Shown here: positions 54,866 to 63,960 of the stretch, piece by piece | How the letters are laid out: each line of letters opens with the position of its first letter | How positions within the stretch are numbered: the stretch's first letter is position 1 | Assembly (NCBI GenBank): GCA_023412495.1 | Contig: JAEYNP010000045.1 | Coordinates: 1 to 64,000 of the forward strand | DNA from: Pseudomonadota bacterium | Lineage (GTDB): Bacteria > Desulfobacterota > Desulfobulbia > Desulfobulbales > Desulfocapsaceae | DNA length: 64,000 nt | Reading direction: 5' to 3' | Notes under the pieces: generated by a model | Told to the model about the DNA's origin: nothing | The model's database searches: none | What the model saw: only the letters and a program-made list of their open reading frames with translations | Made by a program: the position numbers and the translations under genes

Positions 54866-55030
54866 ATGCGGGCTGACGCCCGCAACCCAAGGGCTTTTAT
54901 CCCCTCCCACAACAGAGGGGACTCTTTTCAGTCCCCCATTGAGGGGTACTTAGTTCAGTCCCCCCTTCGGGGAAAAGTACCTTCACGAAATTCGTTTTAA
55001 AAAACAAGAAACGAATTTCTAAGGTACTAA
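54866..55030 (+). repeat. Composite four-hairpin element, copy D (long form)
   Basis: The head is as in copy A (GCGGGCTGACGCCCGC; TATCCCCTCCCACAACAGAGGGGA). About 50 extra bases with C-runs and G-runs follow (TCAGTCCCCCATTGAGGGG; CCCCCTTCGGGG), then the long stem. That stem pairs GAAATTCGTTT with AAACGAATTTC, a compensated change from copy A. It lies in the 544-base gap 54739-55282, which is otherwise featureless and AT-rich. Confidence 0.78.
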
Positions 55031-55282
55031 CTCGACGGACATTGGTTCTTTTTATAAATGCAATATCATGAAATGACTCTTGCGAAGGAGATCAAAATTT
55101 GTCAAGGTGTGTTTCACTGAAAAATTACATTTGAAATAGGAAAATTTTGCATATAATTTTCCTGCCTTCAAAGGATCCAAAGGATTTTTCATTCAAATAA
55201 AGATTGCAACTTCTGCCAGATCGATATGGAAATGTAAGCCCGTCCGCAATTCGTTCTGAAAAACTCTTCGTTGAGACGATGA

Positions 55283-57490
55283 ATGACTCATAAGGATCAC
55301 GTATTCGAGGAGATCAAGAGATCCGGAAATCTCCCATCTCTACCTGAGATTTTACTGAAGTTACTGGATGCCTGTGAAAACGAGACGCCCTCCCTCGTCG
55401 AGATTGCCGAAGTTATCAGTAAAGATCCGGCTCTCAGCCTGAAAGTTCTCCAACGTGTAAACTCATCGTACTACGGTCTCTGCCGCACCTTTGTCAGTAT
55501 TGAAGAAGCAGTCATTTACCTTGGAGCGAACAGTATAAAGAGTTTGGCTGTAAGCGCCTGCATTCATAAGGTATTTCAAGACAATCGTTATTCCGCCCTC
55601 ACGGGGTTCAGCCTGAGCACATTTTGGTGGAACTCTCTGCTGTGCGCCACCCTTTCAAGGCGTTTAGCAAAGCAGATTTGCTACAATAATGCCGATGAAG
55701 CTTATTTATCCGGATTGCTTCATGACATCGGCAGACTTGTCCTGGTTTCGACCTTTCCGGTCAAGCACAAATCGATTGTTTTCGAAACAGAAGACATCCA
55801 GAACGAATGGTGGGTCGAGCAACAACTTCTCGGGGTTTCGCACTGTGAGGTCGGGGCATGGCTTGTGCAAAATTGGAAACTGAGTCCTCTGGTGGCGGAT
55901 GCGATTCAATACCACCACAGCCCGCTTCAAGAGGTGCTTGAGGCCTTTCCCCTGGTGAAAATCGTCTATCTCGCGAATGTAATGAGAGAACAGGGAGGAG
56001 ACATCAACCAGTGCCTTGAAGCGGGAAGACTGCTTTTTGATTTGGAAAATTCAGCATTAGAGGCGATCAAGGAGGGAGCTACCGAAGAAGTTGCTCAAAT
56101 TGCCGAAGATCTCGATATCAATGCCAAGCCTCCATCCACCGAAAAACTGAAGGGCACTGGGGGACAACTTGGCTTGGAAGACGCTTCGGCACCGGGACAC
56201 AAGAGAGAGAGTGGAATGAAAGTCATGTCCGAAGGCAGCGCTTACGAGGATATTCTCACCTGGCGCGTAAAAAATATAGCTCTTGCTTCCAGTCTTCTCG
56301 AAGATCTTTCCCAAGCTCAAGATACCGGTGCAATAATCGAGGTTTTCGAAAGATCGATCCACAACCTTTTCAATATCGACAAGGTAATTTTCTTTCTCTC
56401 CGAGAAAGATGACACCATCCTCAGAGGATATGCTTCCTCAACCAATAGATTTGAACTTCTAAGCAAGGATCTGATACTGCCGGTTAAGCTGAGCAAGAGC
56501 TCGATCGTCAAAACCTATGCCAGCCACGAATTTCATTATCTTACTTCCGGGAACAACGGCAATCTTGCGGACAATCAAATTACTTCTCTCTTTGATGGCG
56601 CCGACATTCTTCTTGTTCCGATTATCGGCCGCAACAAATCATTTGGAGTACTTGCACTGGGCTTACCGGAGCAGATAAAGGTCCTGCCGAAAAACGACTT
56701 CGATCTTCTCATGATTGTAGTAAAACATATTGGTCTCAGTCTCTACATTGAGAAGATGCAGCAGGAAAAAGCGGCCGAAGTCGAAAATGAAAGAAGGGCT
56801 GCCATTGCAGTTACAGCACGGAAATTTGCCCACGAAATAAACAACCCTCTGGGCATTATAATGAATTATTTGACAACGTTGAGATTGAAAGTATCCCAGG
56901 AGGGTTCAATACTTGAAGAATTAACCGTCATCAATGAAGAAATAAATCGAATTTCGGCGATGATCAGCCAGATGGACCTGTTCTCCAACACTATGCCGCT
57001 AAATTTCCAACTCACGGATGTAAACACCTTAATCGGCGGCATTGTAAGAATTTTTCAAGAACCTCTTCAAACTACATCACAGACGATTCTGTCATTCAGA
57101 CCGGATGATGGAATTCCAATGGTCATCACTTCGGAGTTTGGGTTGAAGCAAGTGATTATCAACTTGATAAAGAATGCTTCCGAGGCAATGAAAGATGGCG
57201 GCTCGATCACGATCTCAACAGGACTCGCCAATCGACATCAGATGAGTGGATTACACAAAATACCTTCGAAGATGGTAGAAATAACAGTGGAAGACTCTGG
57301 ACCTGGAATTCCGGCCGAAATTGTCGACAATCTTTATAAACCTTTTATGACAACAAAGGGCGGCGGCCATTCCGGTCTAGGGTTGTCGATTGCGCATAAA
57401 ACCGTCTCCGATATGGGCGGCAGCCTCAGTTGTCTAAGTTCACCAAACAACGGTACTCGATTTACAATTCATCTACCCTTGAGAAATTAA
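55283..57490 (+). CDS. HDOD-GAF-histidine kinase
   Basis: The 735-residue protein starts with an HDOD domain (LPSLPEILLKLLDACENETP; VISKDPALSLKVLQRVNSSY; SGLLHDIGRLVL), residues about 10-230. A GAF domain (about 330-490) and a histidine kinase with RKFAHEINNPLGIIMNYL and HATPase (GGGHSGLGLSIAHKTV) follow. No transmembrane segment is present. HDOD domains occur in signalling proteins regulating gene expression or motility. The gene is clearly richer in A/T codons than its surroundings. It ends 5 bases before the hybrid kinase gene. Confidence 0.9.
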   Translation: MTHKDHVFEEIKRSGNLPSLPEILLKLLDACENETPSLVEIAEVISKDPALSLKVLQRVNSSYYGLCRTFVSIEEAVIYLGANSIKSLAVSACIHKVFQDNRYSALTGFSLSTFWWNSLLCATLSRRLAKQICYNNADEAYLSGLLHDIGRLVLVSTFPVKHKSIVFETEDIQNEWWVEQQLLGVSHCEVGAWLVQNWKLSPLVADAIQYHHSPLQEVLEAFPLVKIVYLANVMREQGGDINQCLEAGRLLFDLENSALEAIKEGATEEVAQIAEDLDINAKPPSTEKLKGTGGQLGLEDASAPGHKRESGMKVMSEGSAYEDILTWRVKNIALASSLLEDLSQAQDTGAIIEVFERSIHNLFNIDKVIFFLSEKDDTILRGYASSTNRFELLSKDLILPVKLSKSSIVKTYASHEFHYLTSGNNGNLADNQITSLFDGADILLVPIIGRNKSFGVLALGLPEQIKVLPKNDFDLLMIVVKHIGLSLYIEKMQQEKAAEVENERRAAIAVTARKFAHEINNPLGIIMNYLTTLRLKVSQEGSILEELTVINEEINRISAMISQMDLFSNTMPLNFQLTDVNTLIGGIVRIFQEPLQTTSQTILSFRPDDGIPMVITSEFGLKQVIINLIKNASEAMKDGGSITISTGLANRHQMSGLHKIPSKMVEITVEDSGPGIPAEIVDNLYKPFMTTKGGGHSGLGLSIAHKTVSDMGGSLSCLSSPNNGTRFTIHLPLRN

Positions 57491-57495
57491 TAGCC

Positions 57496-59418
57496 ATGAA
57501 TGCAGTACCTAAAATCCTTTTGGTCGATGACGAGGAACGATTTGTAAAAAGTTTACAAGTAATTCTTGATCATTATGGTTTTAACACTACTGCAGTGTTA
57601 AGCGGTGGAGAGGCTATCAGCTTATTAAAAAGTGAAAAGTTCGAACTCGCCCTACTCGATATCAATCTTCCCGACCTGAATGGCATTGACATCCTTGAAT
57701 TTATCAACGCCTCGGATATCAACACATCTGTAATAATGCTCACCGGGATAAGCACGGTTGAGATGGCAGTTACATCTATAAAACAAGGAGCGTATGACTT
57801 CCTCAGCAAGCCCATTAATCATGATCTTCTTTTAAAGACGATAGAGAAAGCATTGCAGCACCGTGCACTTAAAGAGGAACTCATTGCAAGCGAGAAAAGG
57901 TTTCACGTTCTTGCCGACGCGTGTACGGAAGGCGTAGTGATCCATGACGCGGGAAAACTAATCGATGCCAACAAGCAGTTTTTAAACCTTTTTGGGTATA
58001 CGAGAGAGGAACTGGAACCGGGTATATTCTACGAGAAATTATTGTCGCCACACCACCTTGGAATCGTTCAAGAAAAAATAAAAAATTCCTATTGGGGGAG
58101 TTATGAAATTTTCGGCATAAGAAAAGACGGCCGACAATTTCCTATCGAGGTCAATTCCAGGCAGATACATTATTTTGGCCGACCTGTAAGGATTTGTACG
58201 ATTAAAGATCTTACCGAGAGGGTTAAAATCGAGGAAGAGCGATTGAATCTGCAGAAAAACTTAGCCAAAATCGGGAAACTTCAATCTCTGGGCATGATGG
58301 CAGGATCTGTTGCCCATGACCTGAACAATATTCTTGTCGGTATCGTCTCGTTTCCCGAAACTCTCCTTTATACACTTGATAAAAATGACAATTTATATTC
58401 AGGAATTAAAAGGATCCAGGAAGCCGGCAAGAGAGCTGCCACCGTTGTAGCCGATTTGTTGCTAGTGGCACGAGGCGGGTCGATAAATACTACCACATAC
58501 AATCTTAATGAAATCATTTCTTACCATATCAGATCACTAGAGCACCAAGAACTCATTTCGAGATACCCGAACACGATAGTTCAGACTGATCTCCAGCAAG
58601 ACCTATATGACATAAGATGCTCGGTCACCCATATTCAAAAAATTCTACTCAACCTTATAAACAATGCCCTGGAAGCAACCCGTAACAACGGGGTAATTCT
58701 CATAACCACCAAGAACTGCAAGTTTTCTCCCCCCTATCACAACAGCGAGCATGCAATCCATGAAACCGATTATGTCAAGCTTGTCGTTTCAGACAATGGT
58801 CCTGGTATCGCGGAAGACCATTTGGATCGCATTTTCGATCCGTTTTTTACGACGAAGAGAATAGGGAAAAGCGGTACAGGACTGGGTTTATCGATAGTCT
58901 GGAACGTTATCCAGCAACATAATGGGTGGATTGAAGCAAAAAACACTCATCATGGGGCTTGTTTCGAGATCTACCTGCCGGCAGAAGTTGGAGAGGCTCG
59001 GAAATCTTCGAACGAAAGCATTTTGAAATTGCAGGAAGGGATGGGAGAAAAGATCCTGCTCATTGACGATCAACAGGATCAAAACGAGGTTCTGGGTTTA
59101 ATGCTCACAAACCTTGGATATACTACCGACTCCGTAACAAGCGGAGAATCGGGCATCGAATACTTAAAAAGGAAAACGGCAGACCTTGTCATTATAGATA
59201 TGGATATGGGCAAAGGGTTGAACGGCAGGGAGACTTATGAGAGGATTTTGCAGATATCGCCTAAACAAAAGGGAATAATCCTGAGTGGATCCGCCCATAG
59301 CAAAGATTTTAGCAGGGCCAAGGAACTCGGCATTTCTTTCTGTTTGGAAAAACCGGTGACCATGGACATATTGAGCGCTGCTGTAAAACAAACTCTCAGG
59401 GACGAGTTTTTCACGTAA
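57496..59418 (+). CDS. Hybrid kinase REC-PAS-HisKA-HATPase-REC
   Basis: The 640-residue protein has an N-terminal receiver (Asp55 in ALLDINLPD), PAS (about 135-245; EGVVIHDAGKLIDANKQFL), HisKA with GSVAHDLNNILVGIV, and HATPase (DNGPGIAEDHLDRIFDPFFT, GTGLGLSIVWNVI). A second receiver ends the protein (VIIDMDMGKGLNGRETYERI). It follows the HDOD kinase by 5 bases, and the two probably form a phosphorelay, the first kinase feeding the N-terminal receiver. The ATG at 57496 lies after the previous stop; the frame is open further upstream inside it. AT-rich like its partner. Confidence 0.91.
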   Translation: MNAVPKILLVDDEERFVKSLQVILDHYGFNTTAVLSGGEAISLLKSEKFELALLDINLPDLNGIDILEFINASDINTSVIMLTGISTVEMAVTSIKQGAYDFLSKPINHDLLLKTIEKALQHRALKEELIASEKRFHVLADACTEGVVIHDAGKLIDANKQFLNLFGYTREELEPGIFYEKLLSPHHLGIVQEKIKNSYWGSYEIFGIRKDGRQFPIEVNSRQIHYFGRPVRICTIKDLTERVKIEEERLNLQKNLAKIGKLQSLGMMAGSVAHDLNNILVGIVSFPETLLYTLDKNDNLYSGIKRIQEAGKRAATVVADLLLVARGGSINTTTYNLNEIISYHIRSLEHQELISRYPNTIVQTDLQQDLYDIRCSVTHIQKILLNLINNALEATRNNGVILITTKNCKFSPPYHNSEHAIHETDYVKLVVSDNGPGIAEDHLDRIFDPFFTTKRIGKSGTGLGLSIVWNVIQQHNGWIEAKNTHHGACFEIYLPAEVGEARKSSNESILKLQEGMGEKILLIDDQQDQNEVLGLMLTNLGYTTDSVTSGESGIEYLKRKTADLVIIDMDMGKGLNGRETYERILQISPKQKGIILSGSAHSKDFSRAKELGISFCLEKPVTMDILSAAVKQTLRDEFFT

Positions 59419-59653
59419 ATCGGCATCGAATCGGAACACTCCAGACATCAATTTCGATCGATTAAGTACTGGATATTTGCTCGGCCTCCCTCATTCGATT
59501 TCAATTGCGATTTCGATTACATTCCTCAGCATCGGCCTCCCCCCTCACATCTTGCTTTCCCGCTTTTTCTTGCAAAACGGTTTCCGATACCTATTCTGTC
59601 CAAGTAGCGATTCCTTTCAAAATATTCCCCTATGACGCGATGGGAGGTTTCGT

Positions 59654-60175
59654 ATGCACACTTTCAAGACCATAACGGTTGACGCGATTCCGGCGGCCCT
59701 GGAGAAAGCTCATCAATACCGGCGGCTGAACGAACCCAGCGACGCGGAAAGCATCTGCCGTGACATCCTGGCTGTGCAGCCGGATCACCAGGAGGCATTG
59801 AAGACCCTGCTGCTGGCGCTTACCGATAAATTTGCGGCGTACGGGATCAGCCCCTCGTTCGAACAGGCCCGGGAAATCGTGGGGCGACTCGATTCCTCCC
59901 ACTGCAAGGCGTATTATTCAGGCATCATTTACGAACGCCGGGCCAAATACCACCTTCGGCAGGGCGGGCCTGGTGCCGGCACCGCCGCCTATCCGTGGCT
60001 GATGCGGGCGATGGAAGCCTTCGACCTGGCTATCTCGGAATGCGATACGAGAAACCAGGATGCCGTGCTGCGCTGGAACTCCTGCGCCCGAATCATGAAC
60101 AACAACCCGGAGATTCGCGCCGACGAGACCGACAGGCAGCAGCCGCTGCTCGACCCATTCGAGACGCCGCACTGA
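59654..60175 (+). CDS. TPR-like protein, unknown function
   Basis: The 173-residue, mostly helical protein includes a TPR-like unit (SDAESICRDILAVQPDHQEA, then LKTLLLALTDKF) near residues 29-60. A second helical stretch has CKAYYSGIIYERRAKYHL. It lacks a signal peptide. A GGGAGG site precedes the ATG. It is convergent with sdhB. It may be a protein-interaction module; the function is unknown. Confidence 0.75.
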   Translation: MHTFKTITVDAIPAALEKAHQYRRLNEPSDAESICRDILAVQPDHQEALKTLLLALTDKFAAYGISPSFEQAREIVGRLDSSHCKAYYSGIIYERRAKYHLRQGGPGAGTAAYPWLMRAMEAFDLAISECDTRNQDAVLRWNSCARIMNNNPEIRADETDRQQPLLDPFETPH

Positions 60176-60230
60176 CTTGCAGGATCGCAATGCCGCCACC
60201 CAGAATGGGCGGCGGCACCGGCAGGTCCGA

Positions 60231-60941
60231 TCATCTGCGGTGTTTCTTGATCATGTTTTTCGTTTCGTTGATCCGCTTGGTGATGAGGATCGAGCGGGGA
60301 CAGGCCTGGGTGCACTTGAAATGGTTCTGGCAGGGCCAGACTCCGGTCTTGTTGTCTAAAAGCTCCAGCCTCTCGTCCCTCGCCCGGTCCCGGGAGTCGG
60401 CGATGAAGCGATAGGCCTGGGCGATGGCCGCCGGGCCGACGAATCCCGGCTTTTGCTCCAGCACCGGGCAGGCCGAGTAACAGGCGGCGCAGAGAATGCA
60501 GTTGGTCGTGTCGTCGAAGACCATACGCTCCTGCTGCGACTGCAGCCGTTCTCCGCCCTCCACCGGTTCATCGTTGATCAGATAGGGTTTGATGAAACGG
60601 TATTTCTTGAAAAATTCCGCCTGGTCGACGATGAGGTCGCGCTGGACCGGCAGGTAGCGCAGAGGCTCGATGGTGACGGCGTCGCCGTCCTTTTCCGCCA
60701 CGTCCTTCACCAGGGTCTTGCAGGCCAGCCGGTCCGCGCCGTTGATGCGCATGGCATCCGAACCGCAGACGCCGTGGGCGCAGCTCTTGCGGAAACCGAG
60801 GCTGCCGTCCTGAAACCGCTTGATCTGCATCAGGGCGTCCAGCAGCCGGTCGTTGGGGTCGGCCTCCACCTCGTACTTCCGGAAATACGGCTCCGCGTCG
60901 GTTTCCGGATTGAAGCGTTTGATATTTACGATAATTTTCAT
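60231..60941 (-). CDS. sdhB: Succinate dehydrogenase iron-sulfur subunit
   Basis: The 236-residue protein has the [2Fe-2S] segment RKSCAHGVCGSDAMRINGADRL, where the third ligand is Asp as in E. coli SdhB. The [4Fe-4S] and [3Fe-4S] clusters are bound by CILCAACYSACP and CQNHFKCTQACP. It transfers electrons from SdhA to quinone. It follows sdhA by 15 bases. No gene for a cytochrome b or membrane anchor lies on either side. Confidence 0.95.
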   Translation of the reverse strand: MKIIVNIKRFNPETDAEPYFRKYEVEADPNDRLLDALMQIKRFQDGSLGFRKSCAHGVCGSDAMRINGADRLACKTLVKDVAEKDGDAVTIEPLRYLPVQRDLIVDQAEFFKKYRFIKPYLINDEPVEGGERLQSQQERMVFDDTTNCILCAACYSACPVLEQKPGFVGPAAIAQAYRFIADSRDRARDERLELLDNKTGVWPCQNHFKCTQACPRSILITKRINETKNMIKKHRR

Positions 60942-60956
60942 GATTGCTCCTTTGCC

Positions 60957-62693
60957 TCAGTAGGTGCGGGGCTTGGGTTTCCAGATCGAGGTGTCGACCT
61001 CCTTGTAATCGAGCCGCACCGAATCCTTGTCGAGGAAGGCCAGGGTATGCTTCAGCCAGGCCTCGTCGTTACGCTCCGGGAAATCCTCGCGGCTGTGCGC
61101 CCCCCGGCTCTCCTCGCGGGCGAGCGCCGAGACGGCGGTGACGAGGCTGAGGTCGAGCATGTTTTCGAGCTCGAGGATTTCCAGGAGGTCGGTATTGAAG
61201 CTCCTGCCGGTATCCTGGACCCGCACCGCACGGTACCGCTCGCGGAGTTTTCCGATCTCCTCGATGGCCGCCTGCATGTCGGCTGCGTTGCGGTAGATGC
61301 TCACCTTCTCCATCATGGTGTTCTGCATCTCCTCGGCAATTTCCCCGCCATGCGGACCCGCCTTCCCGTCCATGAGCATGCCGATCCGGGCACGGGCATA
61401 GTCTTCGGCTTCACCGGGCGGCTTGACGGGGTCCGCCTGACGGACATAGTCGCAGATATGCTTGCCCGCGCGCCGGCCGAATACCACCAGGTCGAGCAGA
61501 CTGTTGGTGCCGAGGCGGTTGGCACCGTGCACAGAGATGCAGGCGCACTCGCCGGCGGCATAGAGGCCGTTCACCACGGTTCCCTTGGCATCCCCGAGCA
61601 CCCGGCCGTGGGTGTCGGTTGGGATGCCGCCCATGGCGTAATGGGCGGTGGGCAGGACGGGGATGGGCGAGTCGGCCGGATCGATCCCCAGGTAGGTCTG
61701 GCAGAAGCTGGTGATGTCCGGCAGCTTGCTCTTCAGCACCTCGCGGCCGAGATGGGTGGCGTCGAGAAAGACATAGTCATCGATTTTGCGGTCGCCGCGG
61801 ATGCCCCTGCCGGCACGGATCTCAGTGATTATCGACCGGGAGACGATATCCCGGGGGGCCAGGTCGAGCAGGGCCGGTGTATAGGTTTCCATGAACCGCT
61901 TGCCGTCGCGGTTGCGGAGGATGCCGCCCTCGCCGCGCACCGCCTCGGAAATGAGGATGCCGAGCCCCATGATCCCGGTCGGGTGGAACTGGTAAAATTC
62001 CATGTCCTCGAGCGGAATGCCGCGCCTGGCGCAGATCGCCGGCCCGTCGCCGGTGTTGGCGTAGGCATTCGAGGTGGTCTTGAACAGCCGGCCGAAGCCG
62101 CCGGTGGCGAAAAGCACAGCCTTGGCGACGAAGGTGTGGACCTCGCCGGTGGCCAGTTGGACGACCACCAGGCCGCTGCAGGTCCCGCCGTCAAGAAGGA
62201 GATCGACCACCTGGTATTCGTCAAAGAAGATGACATTGTTCTTGATGCACTGCTGGTAGAGGGTCTGCAGGATCATGTGCCCGGTCCGATCGGCGGCATA
62301 GCAGGAACGGCGCACCGGCCCCTCGCCGAAATTGCGGGTATGGCCGCCGAAGCGGCGCTGATCGATGCGGCCTTCCGGAGTCCGGTTGAAGGGCAGGCCG
62401 CGGTTTTCCAGGTCGTAAACCGCCTGGATCGCCTCTTCGGCGAGGATCTGCGCGGCCTGCTGGTCGACGAGGTAGTCGCCGCCCTTGACCGTGTCGAAGG
62501 CATGCCACTCGGGCTTGTCCTCCTCGACATTGCCCAGCGCCGCACTGATCCCGCCCTGGGCGGCCCCGGTGTGGCTGCGAACAGGGTAGAGCTTGGAAAG
62601 CACTGCCGTCTTCGATTGCCGGCTGGCCTCGAGCGCCGCGTAGAGCCCTGCGCCTCCGGAGCCGACGATGACCGTGTCGAATTCGTAGATCAC
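60957..62693 (-). CDS. sdhA: Succinate dehydrogenase flavoprotein subunit
   Basis: The 578-residue flavoprotein has an N-terminal FAD-binding motif ([17 protein letters not shown]), the covalent-flavin histidine in [15 protein letters not shown], active-site residues FQFHPTGI-like ([20 protein letters not shown]) and HAGRGI-type loops, and [20 protein letters not shown]. It oxidises succinate to fumarate or does the reverse. It closely follows the E. coli-type SdhA pattern. It is the first gene of sdhAB on the minus strand. Confidence 0.96.
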   Translation of the reverse strand: MIYEFDTVIVGSGGAGLYAALEASRQSKTAVLSKLYPVRSHTGAAQGGISAALGNVEEDKPEWHAFDTVKGGDYLVDQQAAQILAEEAIQAVYDLENRGLPFNRTPEGRIDQRRFGGHTRNFGEGPVRRSCYAADRTGHMILQTLYQQCIKNNVIFFDEYQVVDLLLDGGTCSGLVVVQLATGEVHTFVAKAVLFATGGFGRLFKTTSNAYANTGDGPAICARRGIPLEDMEFYQFHPTGIMGLGILISEAVRGEGGILRNRDGKRFMETYTPALLDLAPRDIVSRSIITEIRAGRGIRGDRKIDDYVFLDATHLGREVLKSKLPDITSFCQTYLGIDPADSPIPVLPTAHYAMGGIPTDTHGRVLGDAKGTVVNGLYAAGECACISVHGANRLGTNSLLDLVVFGRRAGKHICDYVRQADPVKPPGEAEDYARARIGMLMDGKAGPHGGEIAEEMQNTMMEKVSIYRNAADMQAAIEEIGKLRERYRAVRVQDTGRSFNTDLLEILELENMLDLSLVTAVSALAREESRGAHSREDFPERNDEAWLKHTLAFLDKDSVRLDYKEVDTSIWKPKPRTY

Positions 62694-62902
62694 GTTTTCT
62701 CCTCCTTGATACGTGTTGCGGGACGTACCCGGTATAATGCGAGAAGGCTGGCGAAGGCGTTATGGAGGTCCTCCTCTTCGGCCTGGGTTTCATCGAATAA
62801 TCCTATCTCAAATTGAGATCAGCAACAACTGTATTTGTTGGATGAAGCATGCTTCGGCTTCGGTCGGGTGGAGAGGAGGGAGGTCAGGAGCAACCTGACA
62901 GG

Positions 62903-62920
62903 AGAAATGAATTTCTAAGA
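62903..62920 (+). repeat. Tail fragment of the composite element
   Basis: GAAATGAATTTCTAAGA is identical to the end of the long stem in copy A. It stands just before copy E, as if an earlier copy had lost its head or two copies had been tandem. Confidence 0.5.
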
Positions 62921-62924
62921 TAAC

Positions 62925-63066
62925 AATGCGGGCCTGCGCCCGCAACCCAAGGGATGTCATCCCCTCCGACAGCAGAGGGGACTCTTTTCAGTACCCCCTT
63001 GAGGGGTATAAGTACCTTCACGAAATTCTTTCTTAAAAAGCAAGAAAGAATTGTTAAGATACTAAA
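62925..63066 (+). repeat. Composite four-hairpin element, copy E
   Basis: The head is GCGGGCCTGCGCCCGC, AACCCAAGGG, CATCCCCTCCGACAGCAGAGGGGA, then CCCCCTTGAGGGG. The long stem pairs AAATTCTTTCTT with AAGAAAGAATT, a double compensated change relative to copies A and D. It lies in the gap 62694-63168 between the divergent sdhA and tryptophan dioxygenase genes. Confidence 0.78.
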
Positions 63067-63168
63067 ACCATTGCTCAACGGGCAAGTTTGGCATATCGTT
63101 TTACCAGTTTGGAAGAAGCTTCCGGTCGCATGGACTGACCAACAGATGGTTCTGGTTGAGGGATCACA

Positions 63169-63960
63169 ATGGCTTTGACGTACTCAAGTTACCTGAAAAT
63201 CGATGAACTCCTGGCGCTTCAACAGCCTTTGGCGGATGAGAAAGCTCACGATGAGATGCTTTTCATCATCATCCACCAGGCCTACGAGTTGTGGTTCAAA
63301 GAGATTCTGCACGAGCTGGACCAACTGCAGGCGCTGCTCTCCAGCTGCGATTTTCCACGAGCCCAGTTCCCCCTGAAGCGCATCCTGACTGTTGTGAAGG
63401 TCATGATCGCCCAGCTCGATGTGCTCGAGACGATGCTGCCGCTCGATTTTCTCGCCTTTCGAAACCGCCTGGAAACGGCAAGCGGTTTCCAGTCCGTGCA
63501 GTTTCGCGAGCTTGAATTCGCCCTCGGTTACAAGCGGCGCAAGATCTTCGAGCATCTGCCCGATGCGTCGCAGGCCAGGCAACGGCTGGAAAAGCGCCAT
63601 GCGGACCCGACCGTGTGGGATGCCCTGCTGGCGGGTCTTGCGAGAAGCGGCTATCCCGTTCCCGAGGCGGCTCTGCATCGCGATGTGGCAGAGCAGCTCG
63701 CTCCGTCGACCCAGGTCCAGGCCTTGCTCATCGATATCTACGTCGGCTCGCCGCAGCTCGTCTACCTTTTCGAGCTGCTGCTGGATCTCGATCAGGGATT
63801 CCAGGACTGGCGCTACCGGCATGTCAAGATGGTTGAACGGATGATCGGGCAAAAGTACGGGACCGGCGGCTCGGCGGGCGTCGACTATCTGAAGTCCACA
63901 CTGTTCAAACCTTTCTTCCCCGACCTGTGGGCCATCCGGACGGAGCTGCAGAACCGATGA
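63169..63960 (+). CDS. kynA: Tryptophan 2,3-dioxygenase
   Basis: This 263-residue heme enzyme opens the indole ring of tryptophan to N-formylkynurenine. Motifs are DEMLFIIIHQAYELWFKEIL at residues 28-47, RNRLETASGFQSVQFRELE, and the proximal heme histidine in WRYRHVKMVERMIG. Length fits bacterial TDO. GAGGG lies upstream of the ATG. The next gene overlaps it by 4 bases (ATGA), so a kynurenine-pathway operon starts here. Confidence 0.95.
   Translation: MALTYSSYLKIDELLALQQPLADEKAHDEMLFIIIHQAYELWFKEILHELDQLQALLSSCDFPRAQFPLKRILTVVKVMIAQLDVLETMLPLDFLAFRNRLETASGFQSVQFRELEFALGYKRRKIFEHLPDASQARQRLEKRHADPTVWDALLAGLARSGYPVPEAALHRDVAEQLAPSTQVQALLIDIYVGSPQLVYLFELLLDLDQGFQDWRYRHVKMVERMIGQKYGTGGSAGVDYLKSTLFKPFFPDLWAIRTELQNR

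Noticed and set aside
60453..62816. A 787-codon open frame on the plus strand across sdhB and sdhA
   Set aside because: It is antisense to two well-supported genes and its composition follows their codon pattern; it is a shadow.
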